Shown in pieces: positions 20,291 through 31,716 of a stretch of 64,000 bases of DNA. The first letter of the stretch is position 1, and each line of letters opens with the position of its first letter. The DNA comes from Roridomyces roridus (lineage: Eukaryota > Basidiomycota > Agaricomycetes > Agaricales > Mycenaceae): NCBI GenBank assembly GCA_029378245.1, contig JARKIF010000004.1:3570120-3634119 (forward strand), given 5' to 3'. The notes under the pieces were generated by a model. The model saw nothing but the letters and a program-made list of their open reading frames with translations, was not told the DNA's origin and did no database searches. The position numbers and the translations under genes were made by a program.

Positions 20291-21797
20291 TTAATCCTTA
20301 ACGGGCCGAATCGGCTCGAGCCACAGCCGCTTCTCAAAATTCGCCGCATTGAAAAGGAAATTCCGCTGGGTTCCATCTCCCTGCGAGAAACCCGTCAGTC
20401 TACGCAAGGACGAAAAGATCAAGGAAACGAACAATGAAGGAACTGGGGAACCCGGGGTCCAATGGAGTCACACTCTCGAGGTAGGCTATCTGCTCTGCCG
20501 ATAACGAGATGTCTAGGGCTTCGAGGTTCGAGAAAAGGTGCTCGACCTTGCGACCGCCAACGATGGGGAAGCAGTAGGGCACCTTCTGCATCACGTAGGC
20601 GATCGCCACTGAAGTCGTTCAGTAACAGGATCATCGGAGAGAGTGAGCAAACGACGCACCGGCAGTGATACTGTTCGTCCCCACCTCGCCAGCAACCTTC
20701 TCAAGAGCAGCGGACATCCTTTTCTCGTCCTCGGTTCTCTCCCATTGAGGACCTCGAATCGTACGCCCATTTTCTCCCGTCGTGCGACGTCGTTCCTCCT
20801 CGGCATCGGTGCGGAACTTTCCACCTCCGACGACGTTCCACGGCGCGAGCGCAAGTCCTGAGCAGGATAACTTATTGGATCTGCTGCATGGGATAGTAAC
20901 GCACCGTGAGCTCGAGCCATGGGGATAATCTCGCGCTCGAAAGAGCGTTCCATGACGTTCCACGCGCCCTGGTAAATAGCAAACGGTGTCTTGCCGTGAT
21001 CGCGAGCGTACTGATTTGCTTGGGAGACGACCCAGGCAGGGGTATCTGAGATACCCTGGCGCGCCGCTCAGTAATCAAGCACTGTCCCAGTCGAAAGAAC
21101 CACGCACCAGATACAGCACCTTACCCTGTACGACGAGATTGTGCAGCCCATTCATCACCTCCTCGACACCGGTATCCCAATCCCACCAATGAACATACAG
21201 AATGTCGATGTACGTCGTGCGCAGTTTCTTGAGACTGGCTTCGACGCTCATATGCATTGATTTGGCGTTGTTCCCGACGTAGGTGACTTTTTTGGAGATG
21301 CTGTCGTCGCCGGCTTTGTAGTTGGTGGTGTACTGCGGGTTTAGCCGCCTGAGTTGTGGTTGTAATTGAAGGAAAGAATGGCACCTTGGTGGCTATAACT
21401 AGCTGGTCGCGGATGCCCCGCTTATCTGCCCATTCTCCAATGAACATCTCCGACGTCTCATCCTGGCTGCAAAGACGTATCAGACTCACTGCCAGAAGAA
21501 CGAAAGACGGAATACGCACTAGCTGTTGGCTGTGTCGATAAAATTCCCGCCCTTGTCAAAGTAGGCGTCCAGCAACTGGAAGCTAGACTCCTTGGACATC
21601 CCGCCCATGATGGAACTCCACTTGTCCCCAATGTTTGCAGCGCCGAGCTGGATCGGTGAGACGTGGATTCCAGCCAGAGGCGACAGAGTTCTGTAAATTC
21701 CGAGTTTGCTAGGCGGCGGTGGGGCAGGAGCGAAGAACGACATGTTGGATGGGACTGGATAATCGAGATGGAGCAACTCGAGGGTGTGAGTAGCCAT
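20291..21797 (-). CDS. Aldo/keto reductase, aryl-alcohol dehydrogenase (AAD) type
   Basis: Seven exons (21797-21520, 21466-21385, 21332-21108, 21055-20905, 20857-20660, 20608-20433, 20380-20291) join cleanly to 399 residues, the usual length of fungal AADs. The enzyme should reversibly reduce aromatic aldehydes to alcohols with NADPH in the cytosol. The AKR catalytic tetrad is complete: Asp88 and Tyr93 in FIDTANSY, Lys120 in VIATKYT, His168 in ILYVHWWD. The cofactor-side C-terminal segment is present ([19 protein letters not shown]). In white-rot fungi AADs recycle veratryl-type aryl alcohols and detoxify lignin-derived aldehydes, which would fit the peroxidase 15 kb away, though the two are not adjacent. 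Met19 (MSFFAPAP) is an alternative start. The last intron uses a GTTCGT donor. No defects seen. Confidence 0.93.
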
Positions 21798-22084
21798 TTT
21801 ATATCTGTCGCATAGAGCTATACCCCGACCGATTGCGTGACAAGTAATTTCCCGTTCACGGCCATTGACTAAGGATTGGATTTGTAAGCCGGGCGAGAAG
21901 TAGAGTTGATCGGGGGAGCTAGAGAAACAGGTTGAACATCAGCGCCGAGTACCCAACGAACAGTTGCAAAACGGCTGGAACGCACGGATGCACGTGCCAG
22001 AGTACAATTGGAAAGCCACGTGGAAAGACATGAAACAGTCTTCAAGAACGACTTGAAACGAGACAAGTTCTTCTATACGTTGCC

Positions 22085-22245
22085 GCCTCCCGGAAGCGGA
22101 ATACCAACGCGCATTTTTGACGGAATGGCAGTATTGACGGCTGGTGTCCTTCCAGGCTGTCGAGAGTTACAAGGATTTCGGTCTTCACGACAGGCCCAAA
22201 TTCCAGCTGTGTATCGCAGAATCACAACATCGCCTGTGTTCTCAT
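22085..22245. repeat. Dispersed repeat family, copy 2 (block a)
   Basis: Matches ~18005-18175, for example 'cccggaagcggaata', 'ccaggctgtcgagag' and 'ttccagctgtgtatcgcaga'. Confidence 0.6.
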
Positions 22246-23214
22246 CTTGTATGTACTAGGACAGAGAGATCGACCCAGTGTCGGGCGGCCACGCGCCCGC
22301 TTGAGGAGAGGGACATCAGGCAGATGACCTACCCGCCGCTGGAAGAGTCGCTGGCGGCCACCGGTGGCTACCGACGAACACCGGCGGCCGTTGGTGGACG
22401 GTGATTGTCATTGTTTCCCGACGAATCGCTGATGTATTTTGGTGATCGCCGCTGGCATTCATCAGATCACACACTCAAGTTGACGAGACTTCCCGTCCAC
22501 TGGGTTTCAGTGAGAGACTGGTGAGAGATAGGGATATTTGCTCAATGTTGTGAGATTTCGTTGGCTCCATGGTTATTTTTCATGTGGTTTTTCAACCTCG
22601 CCGCGTAAATGAAGGACTCAGGTGATGAAATGATGAAAGCCGCTTCGGCTTGCTGGTTTCCGACGGCTTCCAGTGAAGTCCATTGGATGACATGGTTTTT
22701 TTTGTAGCAGGAATTAGATATACTTCACAAATAGATTAGGAACAAGAAATTATTCACTGGAGTCCGGTGGAATGCACTGGGTGCCAATGGGATGCCAATG
22801 TATTGATGCCTCAAGTAAGTACTTGCAAGAAATAAGAGCCGTTCGAAGTGAGCATCATCAACTGAAGAGCGCCAAAGATGGCGTAGACATAGATTGATGA
22901 ATTTGAAGCCCACCCACTGTAGTCCATCGTGAGCCGATGAACTCCAGTGGAAATCGGTCTGATCCTCGGCGGCCGACGCTGATTTCCGCCATCATCCGAC
23001 GCCGATCGCTGCCGATCAGCCGTTTGACAGCTCCGCGTGTATTACTGATTCATTGATGGCCCGCAAGTTCCGCCGAGCGGTTAGATTCGAATCTCGAGCC
23101 CACAGATTCAAGTGGTAAGATCGAGCACAATCCGGGTGCAGAGAGGTTCAAGAGAGGAGCCGAAAAGCCATAGCCAGTGCGATTGGATCAAGGGTACATG
23201 CTCAAAGTCGAGAC

Positions 23215-23530
23215 GCGGTAACGCATGTGTATAAAGACAGATGCCAAACAGATGACTGCGAGCAGAGTCGGTCAGTTATAGAGTTGGCAGAGCAGCCGCC
23301 AGTTGTGCGGATGACGTGTAAGTTGCTGCGTTCCGGGGAAAGCCATGGTGGTCAAGAGCAAGAGGCGATTTGATTGGATCAGTGCACTGCCACATCATTG
23401 CTTTCCACTCTCTCGGGTCATTTCGGGCTTGCAGTTGGACTTGCTCACTGGATCTTGACTCGACCCGGGTGGGCACCCGGAAACTTGATTCAAACTTGAT
23501 TGGCACCACGGGGATCGTCGGCAAATGGAG
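23215..23530. repeat. Dispersed repeat family, copy 3 (blocks b and c)
   Basis: Matches ~18345-18670 in the same order, including 'gccatggtggtcaagagcaag' (23342-23362) and 'ttggcaccacggggatc' (~23499-23515). Confidence 0.6.
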
Positions 23531-24020
23531 TATGGAGCGTTTTTCAAGGATGGCATCTAGCCAGAGTGGGTGACCAACAACGATATTTGCTTCAAGATGA
23601 TGACGCCTTCGCCGCTGCGGGAGCCTGTGGCATCTCGAACTTGATCCTGTGGGCTCTGTCTCGTGGAATGTCGAATTTCCGCCAGGTTCTCGGCCCTCCG
23701 CTTCGTTGCTCAAATATACTTACTTACATACAACTCAAGCTGAACTTTTATGGTCGCTCGTTTGTCTTCAGCCATCTCCGCGTGTGTTTTTCACCACGCA
23801 AGTTGATGACCGTGTGGCGTGGATGTTCTTGAGCGAGGAGACGCCGCGTATTCTGTGGCCCAGCCTCCCAGGTGGACATTCATTCGGCCTTGTATGACGT
23901 ACTCATTCAAATTCTCGTATTGTTCGTCCAGATGAATATCTGTGGCGAGTATCGCAGGCAAGGTAGCCCAGGGTTTAAATACCGTGAGCGGCCATCGGGA
24001 GACACAAGCTTCTCCCCATC

Positions 24021-24800
24021 ATGAACGCCAACCAGCTGCACTCTCGGATCGCCAACATCGATAGACAGATATCTCGCCTACAGACCGAGATATCCATCCT
24101 CCAGACAGAGCGAAACAGCCTTAATAGACAACTCGTCATCTCACGCCCTCCAATTCTTGGCTTGCCCCATAAACTGATGGGCCAAATCTTCTCACTCGTA
24201 CTGTGGGGATGACTCTGCAACTACGAGTTATGAAACTTTGGCTCTTACCCATGTTTGCGCTCAGTGGAGAGCAGTGGCGCTCTCTCTGCGTGAATTGTGG
24301 ACCCTGTTCCATGTCGGGATCAAAGCGAAGTGCCAATTGCTCTCCGCACTAATGGAGCTCTGGCTTGAACGAGCTGGTTCGCTTCCACTCTCCATACGCG
24401 TGGCGGTGGGGCAGACTAGTCAATGGGATACGCTCTTGAAACCAATTTCTCCTTGCTCTGGACGATGGGAGAGTATGGAACTGTCAGAGGCATCGACAAG
24501 TTCCATCATCATTTCCAGCGAATGTCTGGACTGCCGCTCATTACCAGTCCTGAAGAAACTCACGTTGATTTCAACCATCGGGTGACTCGCATGCCATGGC
24601 TGCATCAATCATGCCCAGTGACAAGTCCGTGTTTGAACAGGTTCGGAATCTGCACGGAACAAGAATAGAACGTGATGAAAAACGAAGTATGCCTTGGCAC
24701 TTTCGCCGTGCGTCTGAGTGGGAAATAGCCAGTCTGAATTGGCATAGGAAATTCAATGCGAGGAAATGGGCAACTTGGTTTCCGACAGATTGTTGAACTA
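24021..24800 (+). pseudogene. F-box-like protein relic
   Basis: The frame opens with a coiled coil (NIDRQISRLQTEISILQTER), then PPILGLPHKLMGQIFSLVLWG, an F-box-like core, and hits a stop at ~24210. Shifting frame at ~24205 recovers GDDSATTSYETLALTHVCAQ, then WRAVALSLRELWTLF, the conserved continuation (V-C-x-x-W-R-x-x-A-L...W). After ~24585 the frame is lost. This is a frameshifted, 3'-truncated copy of the same kind of gene as the one at the left edge. Confidence 0.65.
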
Positions 24801-24966
24801 GACATCACAATTTCCAACGCTGCGTCTGATTGCCGAGGGTGACATGCTGTGTACAGCAGTGCGGCTCCAGTGCGGCTCAATGCAATTTTGATTCAATTCA
24901 ATGGCCATTTATGTAACGCACGCACGCCTTGTCCGCTTCTCCCTCTTCGCACAGCGACAAAGCAGC

Positions 24967-27900
24967 ATGGGAGCTACCATAGCCCGCATGTACCCGCCCT
25001 TCTTCGATCCCGAACGTGACATGCCGGACCTCTCTGGGAAGGTACTTACGCGGCCCTCCCTCTCTCTGACCAGACTGAAATCCAGCGTAGGTGATCCTCG
25101 TCACGGGCGGGAACGTCGGCATAGGCTACGAAACGGTCAAGTACCTTCTGATGAAGAATGCCAAAGTCTACCTCGCCGCGCGCTCACCGGACAAAGCCGT
25201 AGCTGCCATCAAGAGGTTGGAGGAGGAGACGAAGAAGTCGGCGATCTTCCTCGAGCTGGATCTTGCGGATTTGAAGAGCGTGCGCAAGGCGGCAGAGGAG
25301 TTCTTGGAGAAGGAGGGGAAGTTGGATGTTTTGTTCAATAACGCGTGAGTGTCGACTCTTGCAATTAATGTCAGACTGATTAATGGGTGAGGCGGATAGT
25401 GGTGTGATGAATGCCCCCTCCAAGATGCTCACTGTCCAGGATTACGATCTTCGTAAGTGTCCATCGTGTATTCCCAGCGAAGAACCTCATGGCACACAGA
25501 ATTCGGGACCAACGTCCTCGGACACTTTTTCTTCACGGAGCTACTTGTGCGTTGCCCCTTTGTATCTACCAGATATAACTCAAGGCTCGTCGCAGCTTCC
25601 TGCGCTCAAGAAATCCTACGAAGAGACTCAAATCCCGGCCCGTGTAATCAACGTCTCGTCCGTCGGCCACCGATACGCCCCCGGCAAGGGTATCAACTTT
25701 GCGAGCCTCAAGAAGAGTGCAGAGCGCGATAAGTATGTCAAATGGAGCAGTTGGTGCGTTCTTTTATTCTATTCACAGCTCAATCTAAGCACGACCAGGC
25801 GCCTCTACGGACAAAGTAAAATCGGCAACATCTACACTTCGAACTATTGGGCCAAGACGCACTCTGATGTGCTCGTTTCTTGCTCGCTGAACCCGGGGGG
25901 CATCAAGACGGATTTATATCGGTGAGTGCAATGATTCTGAGTCCAGCTGAGATGCACATCGACTGTCTACAGGCATAGCGGGAAATGGTTCGAAGTTCTC
26001 ATTGACTGGACGGCGTTCCCAACCTAGTGCGTATCATCTGATCGTTCGTTCCTGTCTTTGAATTGACTTTCCTTCAGCCTCGGCGCGTACACACAGCTAT
26101 GCACTGTGGGAAGCAAGTTCAATCAGGCTGACTGACGACTCAATCAAGTCCCAATTTTGTCAATCAGCCTGATAGTGCCCAACTTGAGTGCATTTCGTGC
26201 TCTCATCCTGATTGTATTCTGAACACTCACCCACAAAACACTCAAAAAACACTGGCTTTTCACAAAATGTTTGAATCTATATTTGTAGGTCCAGTAAATT
26301 TATTACACTTGGTCGTCTTTCTCTAGTAACCAGCCTTATGAACCTTGTGAACTTTATTTCAAGGTGGTAGGTTGACTTGTTGTTGAGCAAAGGCCGTTTA
26401 AAAAAACAAGTGTTTGTTGTTGTTGAATCAGTGGCTGTGGAAAAACAGGAGCAAACAACACGTCGGTGTTGCCACAACGATCTCATCTAACCTCGCTTGC
26501 ACACGGTCGGATGGGCCTCGGATGGGCCTCAATCTATTAAGGGACTCCATGGCCTCCCCCTGGGACCGCGTTTGGCCTGCCAATACCCCAATCCACGCTT
26601 CTCACGGCCGTTTTGCCCGATCTGCAACATCGACGCGCCGAGCGCGATATACTCTCCCAGGCGCCTCACTTCCGGCCTCAAATCATCTCACATGGCCTGC
26701 CGTTACCCCTGATACTGTACCTGGGCCCATTTGTCGCAGCTTTCAAGCGGACGCCACCTACTCGAAGCCATTGAGGCGCTACAAGTCATGCAGGAGACAT
26801 CGGGGGCGGCGCTGCACGATGGAGAACGAGGATTTTGCTGGTTTCTAGTCCCAGGTGCGTCACTGAGCCTGCCCTTCTGTCCCGTTGCTAACCCTCCTCT
26901 CATTCCCCGATGTCGTCGTTCCACGCATTCGCGGCCCGACTACCTCTTATGGAGCGCCCTCAGTCATGATCATCCTTCTGAGAAGCACCCATATCATCTA
27001 CGTCGCTTCGCTTGTTTCTCCCAGGCTTACTGCAGGTCCTTTTGAAATGTCGCTTACCCTGCAGCCTGCCTGCTCGCATTCTCCGGCGTCGATCCTGTCG
27101 TCGTTCCCACCACCCAGCATCCTGCAAGCGCCGCACTCTCTCGCTCCTTGTCCCCGTGGATGACTCCTGCCCCAACTAAGCTGTCCGAACCCGTTCGACT
27201 TCTTCCCTCCGGTTATTCACAAGGATCTTCTCATCTACGCTCACACACCGCCTCGGAACCCGTTCCATTGTCGTCCCCGTGCACAACCCTGGCTCGTCTG
27301 GACCAGCAGAAACATTCGCAGCCCAAAACGCTGGTCTTTCTCCGCGTGTCTCCGCACCCGGACCAAGACTCCTCCATTCCCACCAAGCTCATTATACACC
27401 CGACCTGTGATGACCGCACCGCTCATCCCACCATCATCAGCAACAGGCTCATTCACCACAGATTCTCGTACAATCCTTTCCTGGTCTCCGTTGACCACGC
27501 CCATCCCAACGCCTAGCCCCAAAGTGCCCTTGAACATCGACCTGAGTCGCACGCACCCTTTGCTGTGTGTCGGTTCTCATCCGGTATGCGGAACGGTTCG
27601 TCTGTCGGGACCAGCGGCTTCGACCTCTTTGGAGATATGGACGTTAATTCAGACGTTAACACAGACGCCCATCTCCAAATTAACGGCAAGACCGATGGGC
27701 TGCGCTTGTTCGGCAACGTCGGCTGCTGATTGAGACGGGTGAGCACGTCGTGTGCGCTGCATTTTTGGTTCGCAGTAGTCAAGGTGCCCTGGCGGGTATC
27801 ACATTACCTTCGCGATGTTCCTCGGCGGTGCGTTGCACGGTTGGTTGAAGCACGGTACGTAGGTTTCGACCCGCACTGATAGAATGTTACTGATTCGACT

Positions 27901-29347
27901 ACTCCCAGTTCGTTCAATGACGAGGATTCCCTGACGAAGAGACCGAGATCCAAGGTTTGTTTTTTCTCCTCGCTATGGCTTCCTCCTGTGTCTAAAATTC
28001 CCGCCATATCATCTGTTTTCCCGGTGTTTGAACCGACGGCAGCAGTCCCGGATTCTATTCCCCAAAATCAGACTCAGTAACTTCCAACTCTCGCTTTCCT
28101 TTGCCTCGCTAATTTGGGCTTCAGATCGTTTGATCATTGATTCACCTTCGTACTCATCCCCACGTTCGGTGAGTCTGACTTTCTCTGATATCGTTGATAC
28201 TGACTCGATTCCCGGTTGTATTACATGCGCATCCGACTTTCCGCGCGTACCGTCTCGCTCATCAGTCTCCGTGGCTTGATGGACACGCGAAGACGACAAG
28301 ACAAGGCCTATCCAAGACGGTGTGGATGTGAGTGTAGTTCGTCGTTCTCAATAGCCGTCAAAATCGTCGTACACGCAGATGTTTTCCTTTTTCCTTTTTG
28401 GCATGAGTTGTCGGACGCGCCAAGGGTCAAGGTATTTATTTGCCACGCCCACTTTGCCATTCTAATTGTGCACCCTAGTCGAACGAACCCCGGAGATGCG
28501 CCCCCGATTCAGGTACTCAGAATCTTCAAGACTCAAACTTGAACCAACGGTGCGCATTCGGCTTCGTTCGACAAGTCACCCTGCTCACTGGAGGTTCCTC
28601 GTGATGCCCGCAGCCGAGCACTGGCGTCTTGAACCCCAAGTCTTCGCCACTAATTATACTGTCGCTGACTGACTTCACCCGCAGAGTCTCACTGGTAACC
28701 TTCGGTCAAAACAATCCTTCACTCGTTCCCCTGCCGCCTCGACCTCTGCAATGCGTTCCTGTAACCCTTGCCTCCGTCTCCGCTTCCGCAGCCCCTACAC
28801 GGACTTGTGCATTCAGAATAGAATCGGTGTTGGGTGGGCCCGTAGTCAACCCGTAGTACGTCTGGATTAGGTAGTGGGTATATAATTATTGAATTTTGAA
28901 GAGTGGTCAAAAGGTCAATCAACCTGATGAAAACCCAATCAACTTGATTGAAACGACTCCATCAGGACGATTGAACCACCCACTCAGGCTGATTGAGAAA
29001 TCTGCCGAATTTTCAATCAGCCTGATTGTGCCGACTCAATCGGGCCGATAGTGTCCGCACCATCAGCCTGAGTGACTTCGTCAGTCATCTTGATGCATTC
29101 GACTCAATCAGCCTGATGCATTTTCCTTCCCACAGTGTATGGGGTGCAACTGTCGCTACACCGGCACAGATTACCGGGCAGGTCAGTACATCACCCACCG
29201 TCCCTCAGTCGACGTGTTGTTGATGCCGTGCCAAATCAGTATCTCGCTCCGTGGTGTAAAGTCAGCAAGGCGGATAAGAGGGTGGAGGATACCAGGTTGG
29301 AGGCGGAGGTCATTGAGTGGTTGAGGGAGCAGGTGAAGGGATTCTAG
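24967..29347 (+). pseudogene. Short-chain dehydrogenase/reductase gene interrupted by a 3-kb element
   Basis: Exons 24967-25041, 25091-25344, 25400-25452, 25500-25546, 25596-25753, 25799-25921, 25973-26026, 26078-26101 + 29142-29181, and 29240-29347 join in frame to a 311-residue SDR once the insertion at 26102-29137 and one TATG copy are skipped. The NAD(P)-binding TGGNVGIG motif is near residue 30, LFNNAG near 110, the catalytic Ser in INVSSVGHRY and the Y-x3-K pair in LYGQSKIGN. The C-terminus is YLAPWCKVSKADKR, then VEDTRLEAEVIEWLREQVKG. It resembles fungal retinol/WW-oxidoreductase-like SDRs acting on small carbonyls. Apart from the insertion every exon is intact, so inactivation looks recent. 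As it stands the transcript would read into the element after YTQL. Confidence 0.88.
26102..29137. mobile_element. 3,036-bp DNA transposon with CACTG ends, inserted in the SDR gene
   Basis: Ends are CACTGTGGGAAG at 26102-26113 and its exact inverse CTTCCCACAGTG at 29126-29137, flanked by 4-bp repeats TATG (26098-26101 and 29138-29141). Subterminal zones (26120-26220 and 28915-29115) carry many short words of the type AATCAGGCTGA / TCAATCAGCCTGAT in both orientations. CACTG termini plus repeated subterminal motifs recall the CACTA/EnSpm (CMC) and KDZ groups, although 3 bp is the more usual CACTA duplication. No transposase could be recognised in six frames, so it is probably non-autonomous. 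The exact restoration of the SDR frame on removal supports these borders strongly. Confidence 0.85.
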
Positions 29348-29403
29348 ATGCTTGGTCTTCGGTCTTCGCCCCTCTACGCCGGGGCATCCGTTGCCGGAAC
29401 ATT

Positions 29404-29445
29404 CCGTTTGACTCGGGCTCGGCACGTTTGAAGACAAGTCTTTTT
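29404..29445 (+). repeat. B-box/T-arm-like motif with T5
   Basis: CCGTTTGACTCGGG (29404-29417), T5 at 29441-29445. It lies 57 bases after the SDR stop codon and is shared with the copied SDR tail at 18832. Confidence 0.45.
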
Positions 29446-29554
29446 ATCACCAATTCGCTCGCTACCACACAATTTAAGCCCTTCCACAATGTGATTGTTG
29501 GATCTTACCAGTAGAATCTCAGGACACCCAGCACATCTGTGCGTCTGCTGTTGT

Positions 29555-29620
29555 CCCGTTAGATTCGGGTCTGAGCACCGAATGGATACCAAAGCCAATT
29601 TTTTTTTTTTTTTTTTTTTT
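29555..29620 (+). repeat. B-box/T-arm-like motif with T22
   Basis: CCCGTTAGATTCGGG (29555-29569) followed by an uninterrupted run of 22 T at 29599-29620. The preceding 'atctgtgcgtctgctgttg' and following 'ctgagcac' recur in a diverged copy at ~29890-29950. Confidence 0.5.
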
Positions 29621-29751
29621 CCGTCGTTGCCAAGCGAAAGGTTGGTGCTCCCGCAGGAAAGGCAAGCAGCATCAGGGCCCAGAGAAGCCATTGACATAAG
29701 ACCTGGATGTATAACTCGGCAGAGCTGCGAGATATTTGGCCTTTGAGGCCT

Positions 29752-29800
29752 CCCGTTTGAATCGGGCTGGTGACTACGGGATTGTGTTTGATCACTTTTT
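29752..29800 (+). repeat. B-box/T-arm-like motif with T5
   Basis: CCCGTTTGAATCGGG (29752-29766), T5 at 29796-29800. The context (gcgagatatttggcctttgaggcctcccgtt) matches a diverged copy at 30012-30050 (tcggagatgctcggctttgaggcgcccgtt). Confidence 0.5.
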
Positions 29801-30033
29801 CTCATTTTCCTCGCCGCACTTCAACTTGCATTGAAGTCAGCATCCCGTGGAGATGTCAAATCAACCACCAGAGAGACGGAGACCAGCCCTCTGTGTATGA
29901 CAGACGACTCGGGAATCTGGTGTTGCCCTCTGCGATTCGGATTTGAGCACTAAGGAGGATGGTTCTCTTTCTCACGGCCAGACGGCACACATATCTAGCT
30001 CCCCACAGCTCGGAGATGCTCGGCTTTGAGGCG

Positions 30034-30316
30034 CCCGTTGGCCTCGGGCTGGTCATTGCCAGATGTAGGCGCTTCGATGTTTCTCAGACTACTCCAACTT
30101 TCATTTAAGCCAGGATCCAATGAACGATCCAAAAAGAACTGCTGGATGCACGGGCACATCCGAATTCGCCACGTGGGACCGGTCTTTTCTCGCATATTAC
30201 TGGTTTGCGGAGTCCCTCGAACGTGAGTTGACAACCAAGCCACCAGATCGTAGACTCCATCCGAGGGTGCAGTCTCTGCGGTCCGCTTCGCGTTGATCCC
30301 GTTCGTTCGACCCGGG
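30034..30316 (+). repeat. Two diverged B-box/T-arm-like motifs
   Basis: CCCGTTGGCCTCGGG (30034-30048) and TCGTTCGACCCGGG (30303-30316). Both are followed by 'ctgg' as in the copies at 29752 and 34564. Confidence 0.4.
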
Positions 30317-30414
30317 CTGGCTATCAGTGGATGAGGCTGTAATCGTTTTCTTGACAAACTTCTTTACTGTTCTCCTCACACTCAAAGGCAACATCTAATT
30401 GCAGCGTGGTTGAC

Positions 30415-30496
30415 GGGAGGACGTACAGGAGGACATACAGGAGGACATACAGGAGGACATACAGGAGGACGTACAGGAGGACGTACAGGAGGAGAC
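30415..30496 (+). repeat. Minisatellite, 12-bp unit
   Basis: Six to seven tandem copies of GGAGGACRTACA, with C/T variation at one position. Read in frame it would give Arg-Thr-Tyr-Arg repeats, but no gene surrounds it. Confidence 0.8.
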
Positions 30497-30656
30497 AGAT
30501 GCTTGCCGTATCTGTACCGGTACGGCATACGGTTCACCCCGCGGATCAGACGGAGTCTATGAGAACTGAATTGGAAAGTACGCGAGCCCTGGAGGAACCC
30601 AAACGGTATTACCGAACGATGTCTTCGAAAACGTTGTCCCACCCGCGCACTCATGA

Positions 30657-31497
30657 TCACAGCGTCTTCGCCTCCACCTCCACCAAATTGTCGTTGGCGC
30701 TCAAATCCAACTGCTCTAATACGACATCTACCCCCGTCAACCGTCAGCTCCACTCAAATCAAAAGAGAAGAAGACAAAAGGGGAGACGCACCGGGTTGCC
30801 CATCCCGCAACGTGATAATCTTGAGTGTCCTCAACCCACTCCCCAAATGCGCCAGATACTCGGACAACCAGACATACGCCGGGGGCAGGTCATGCAGTTG
30901 CAGAGTAAGATTGTGGGTGTATAAAGCGAATAGGATCCGCTTGTCGACGACGTGGTCGGCGAAGAATTGGAGATGGAGAGATGGAATGTTGATAGTAGTA
31001 CGGCATTCCGTGTCCTCTACCGCCGCAGCGTCGATGCATGAAACGCCAAAGAGCGAGAGGGTTTGGAGGAGTGGGGAGCTAGCCACGCGCGCGAGGAAGA
31101 TGGCGCATGTTTGGAATCGCACGAGCTTCAACGTGAGGCTCGTCAACGACGGGAGGACGGGGAGGTCCGCCGTGACGGTGCAGTACCCCAATTCGAGCAC
31201 CCGGAGGAAGGGGAAGGCACCGAGGGCGGGGAGGAGGGGCTCGACGTTGGATGTGTACAGCGTCAACTCGGTGAGGGTGGGTGCGAGCGTGTTTGTGGGG
31301 CACGCGAGCAGCTCGGCGAAGCAGGCCGTCGCAGGACCCTTGAAGACGGCGAGTTTCAGATTGGAGCGGGAAAAGGTGACCCAAGCGCGGCACACGAGGC
31401 TGCATTGGAGGAGGTGGGATGTCTCCTCGATGTTGTTGAAGACGACGGTGGTGACTTCCGGTGGGAGGAGAGCCATCGGGCACACTAAGCTCGACAT
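30657..31497 (-). CDS. F-box/leucine-rich-repeat-like protein
   Basis: Two exons (31497-30792, 30727-30657; intron GTGCGT...GGGTAG) encode 258 residues. The N-terminus is an F-box: LPPEVTTVVFNNIEE, then LLQCSLVCRAWVTFSRSNL. The rest has irregular leucine-rich segments (LTELTLYTSNVEPLLPALGA, FPFLRVLELGYC, LPSLTSLTLKLVRF), typical of fungal F-box proteins that bring a substrate to an SCF ubiquitin ligase. The short second exon (VVLEQLDLSANDNLVEVEAK) continues the leucine-rich pattern, which supports the splice. It is short for the family, so the substrate-binding solenoid is small or slightly truncated. Confidence 0.72.
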
Positions 31498-31716
31498 CGA
31501 GGGCGAGGCTGGAGGGAAAGGGTAGACGATGAGGAGCGATTCGACCGGGTGCTGTCAGTGTGCGGAAAAGATTGATTCGAGCAGCCGAACAGCAACCAAT
31601 TTATTCGCGGATCAAATGACCGAGAATGGCAAGTAATGTCGATCAGTGTGTCCAGTTTTTCGCACAGATTTGAATAATGCCGTACTTGCTATCGGAGAAA
31701 TCGAGATTGGGTGAGG

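Larger units (their letters stand above)
21798..24020. other. Repeat-rich region without recognised gene
   Basis: Contains further copies of the dispersed repeat (22085-22245, 23215-23530). GC-rich palindromic words such as GCCACCGGTGGC lie near 22355. Several CCACTGG/CCAGTGG words occur at 22498-22950, possibly remains of a fold-back element. No gene supported. Confidence 0.45.
29348..30656. other. Repeat cluster between the SDR and an F-box gene
   Basis: No gene is seen. Six T-arm-like motifs lie in 900 bp (29404, 29555, 29752, 29927, 30034, 30303), with a T22 run and a minisatellite at 30415-30496. Confidence 0.55.

Noticed and set aside
22480..22960. Fold-back element with CCACTGG/CCAGTGG words
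   Set aside because: Words recur in both orientations, but no pair of ends or target duplication could be defined.
26102..29137. Helitron or LTR retrotransposon as the SDR insertion
   Set aside because: It has inverted, not direct, ends and a 4-bp duplication, and shows no reverse transcriptase, integrase or Rep/helicase frames.
3619..29347. A biosynthetic or lignin-degradation gene cluster made of peroxidase, AKR and SDR
   Set aside because: The genes are widely spaced, on different strands, separated by unrelated genes and repeats, and the SDR is interrupted. There is no transporter, dedicated regulator or core synthase.
30406..31525. 172- and 290-codon plus-strand frames
   Set aside because: Antisense shadows of the F-box gene. 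The Arg-Thr-Tyr-Arg repeat in the first comes from the minisatellite.
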